Positions 5,999 to 6,067 of a stretch of DNA of 6,067 bases are shown in pieces; position 1 is the stretch's first letter, and each line of letters starts with the position of its first letter. The position numbers were made by a program, and so were the translations under genes. The DNA lies in NCBI GenBank assembly GCA_046758845.1, contig JBHIBA010000286.1, forward strand, positions 1 to 6,067, given 5' to 3'. The notes below the pieces were generated by a model. The model worked only from the letters and a program-made list of their open reading frames with translations, was not told where the DNA came from and made no database searches. The stretch is from JBHIBA01 sp046758845. GTDB lineage: Bacteria > UBA8248 > JACPRG01 > G963555815.

Positions 5999-6022
5999 GG
6001 CCCGGCATTGCATGGCCGGGCC
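5999..6022 (+). terminator. Second GC-rich hairpin, possible terminator
   Basis: GGCCCGGC (5999-6006) and GCCGGGCC (6015-6022) form a perfect 8-bp stem with loop ATTGCATG. An alternative fold adds a CAT/ATG pairing with one bulged G. Only TGCTT follows, so the T tract is poor. With the hairpin at 5943-5976 it forms a tandem pair that likely ends the transcript or serves converging genes. The remaining bases 6023-6067 are G-rich and show no gene. Confidence 0.4.
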
Positions 6023-6067
6023 TGCTTGGGGTGGGCGTTGGTTGGGCGGGCCGGTTGTCCGGGGCCT

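Noticed and set aside
5699..6013. 104-residue minus-strand open frame containing ACPERSRG
   Set aside because: The motif is a translated palindromic repeat, and the rest is a shadow of the crotonase gene end.

Overview
The window is a GC-rich (roughly 60 % or more by eye), gene-dense bacterial segment with four complete genes, all on the + strand and closely spaced. In order they are a UbiD-family prenylated-FMN decarboxylase (72-1442), a secreted NMT1/THI5-like (SsuA/TauA-type) ABC substrate-binding protein (1634-2668), a xanthine-dehydrogenase-family molybdopterin-binding large subunit (2721-5003) and a crotonase-fold enoyl-CoA hydratase/isomerase resembling p-hydroxycinnamoyl-CoA hydratase/lyase (5046-5867). 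No tRNA, rRNA, CRISPR array, transposase or phage gene is visible.

Layout: bases 1-71 carry only the ribosome binding site of the first gene. A 191-base leader (1443-1633) separates the decarboxylase from the binding protein and holds an imperfect direct repeat, a small hairpin and a strong Shine-Dalgarno. The next gaps are 52 and 42 bases, so genes 2-4 look like one transcription unit, possibly with gene 1. After the last gene, 5868-6067 is non-coding. It holds a dispersed palindromic repeat (whose minus-strand translation reads ACPERSRG), two strong GC-rich hairpins that probably mark the transcript end, and a G-rich tail.

How the genes may work together (inference): the set suggests catabolism of an aromatic or other unsaturated organic acid. 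The binding protein would capture the acid in the periplasm. The crotonase would act on a CoA thioester. The molybdenum hydroxylase would hydroxylate or reductively dehydroxylate a ring or heteroring. The UbiD enzyme would remove or add a ring carboxyl. Several partners are missing from the window: no ABC permease or ATPase, no [2Fe-2S] or FAD subunit for the molybdoenzyme, no CoA ligase and no UbiX flavin prenyltransferase. They must lie outside it or be supplied from elsewhere.

The most notable details are two apparent active-site departures. The first Glu of the UbiD E-R-E triad is Gln. The crotonase keeps the catalytic Glu of feruloyl-CoA hydratase/lyase but lacks the two tyrosines that bind the phenol ring. 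The gene mix and the palindromic repeat resemble uncultured soil or sediment lineages (Rokubacteria, Tectomicrobia, Binatota or other Deltaproteobacteria-like groups), but the phylum cannot be fixed from this sequence. I do not see a clearly new type of system; this is an unusual combination of known families.
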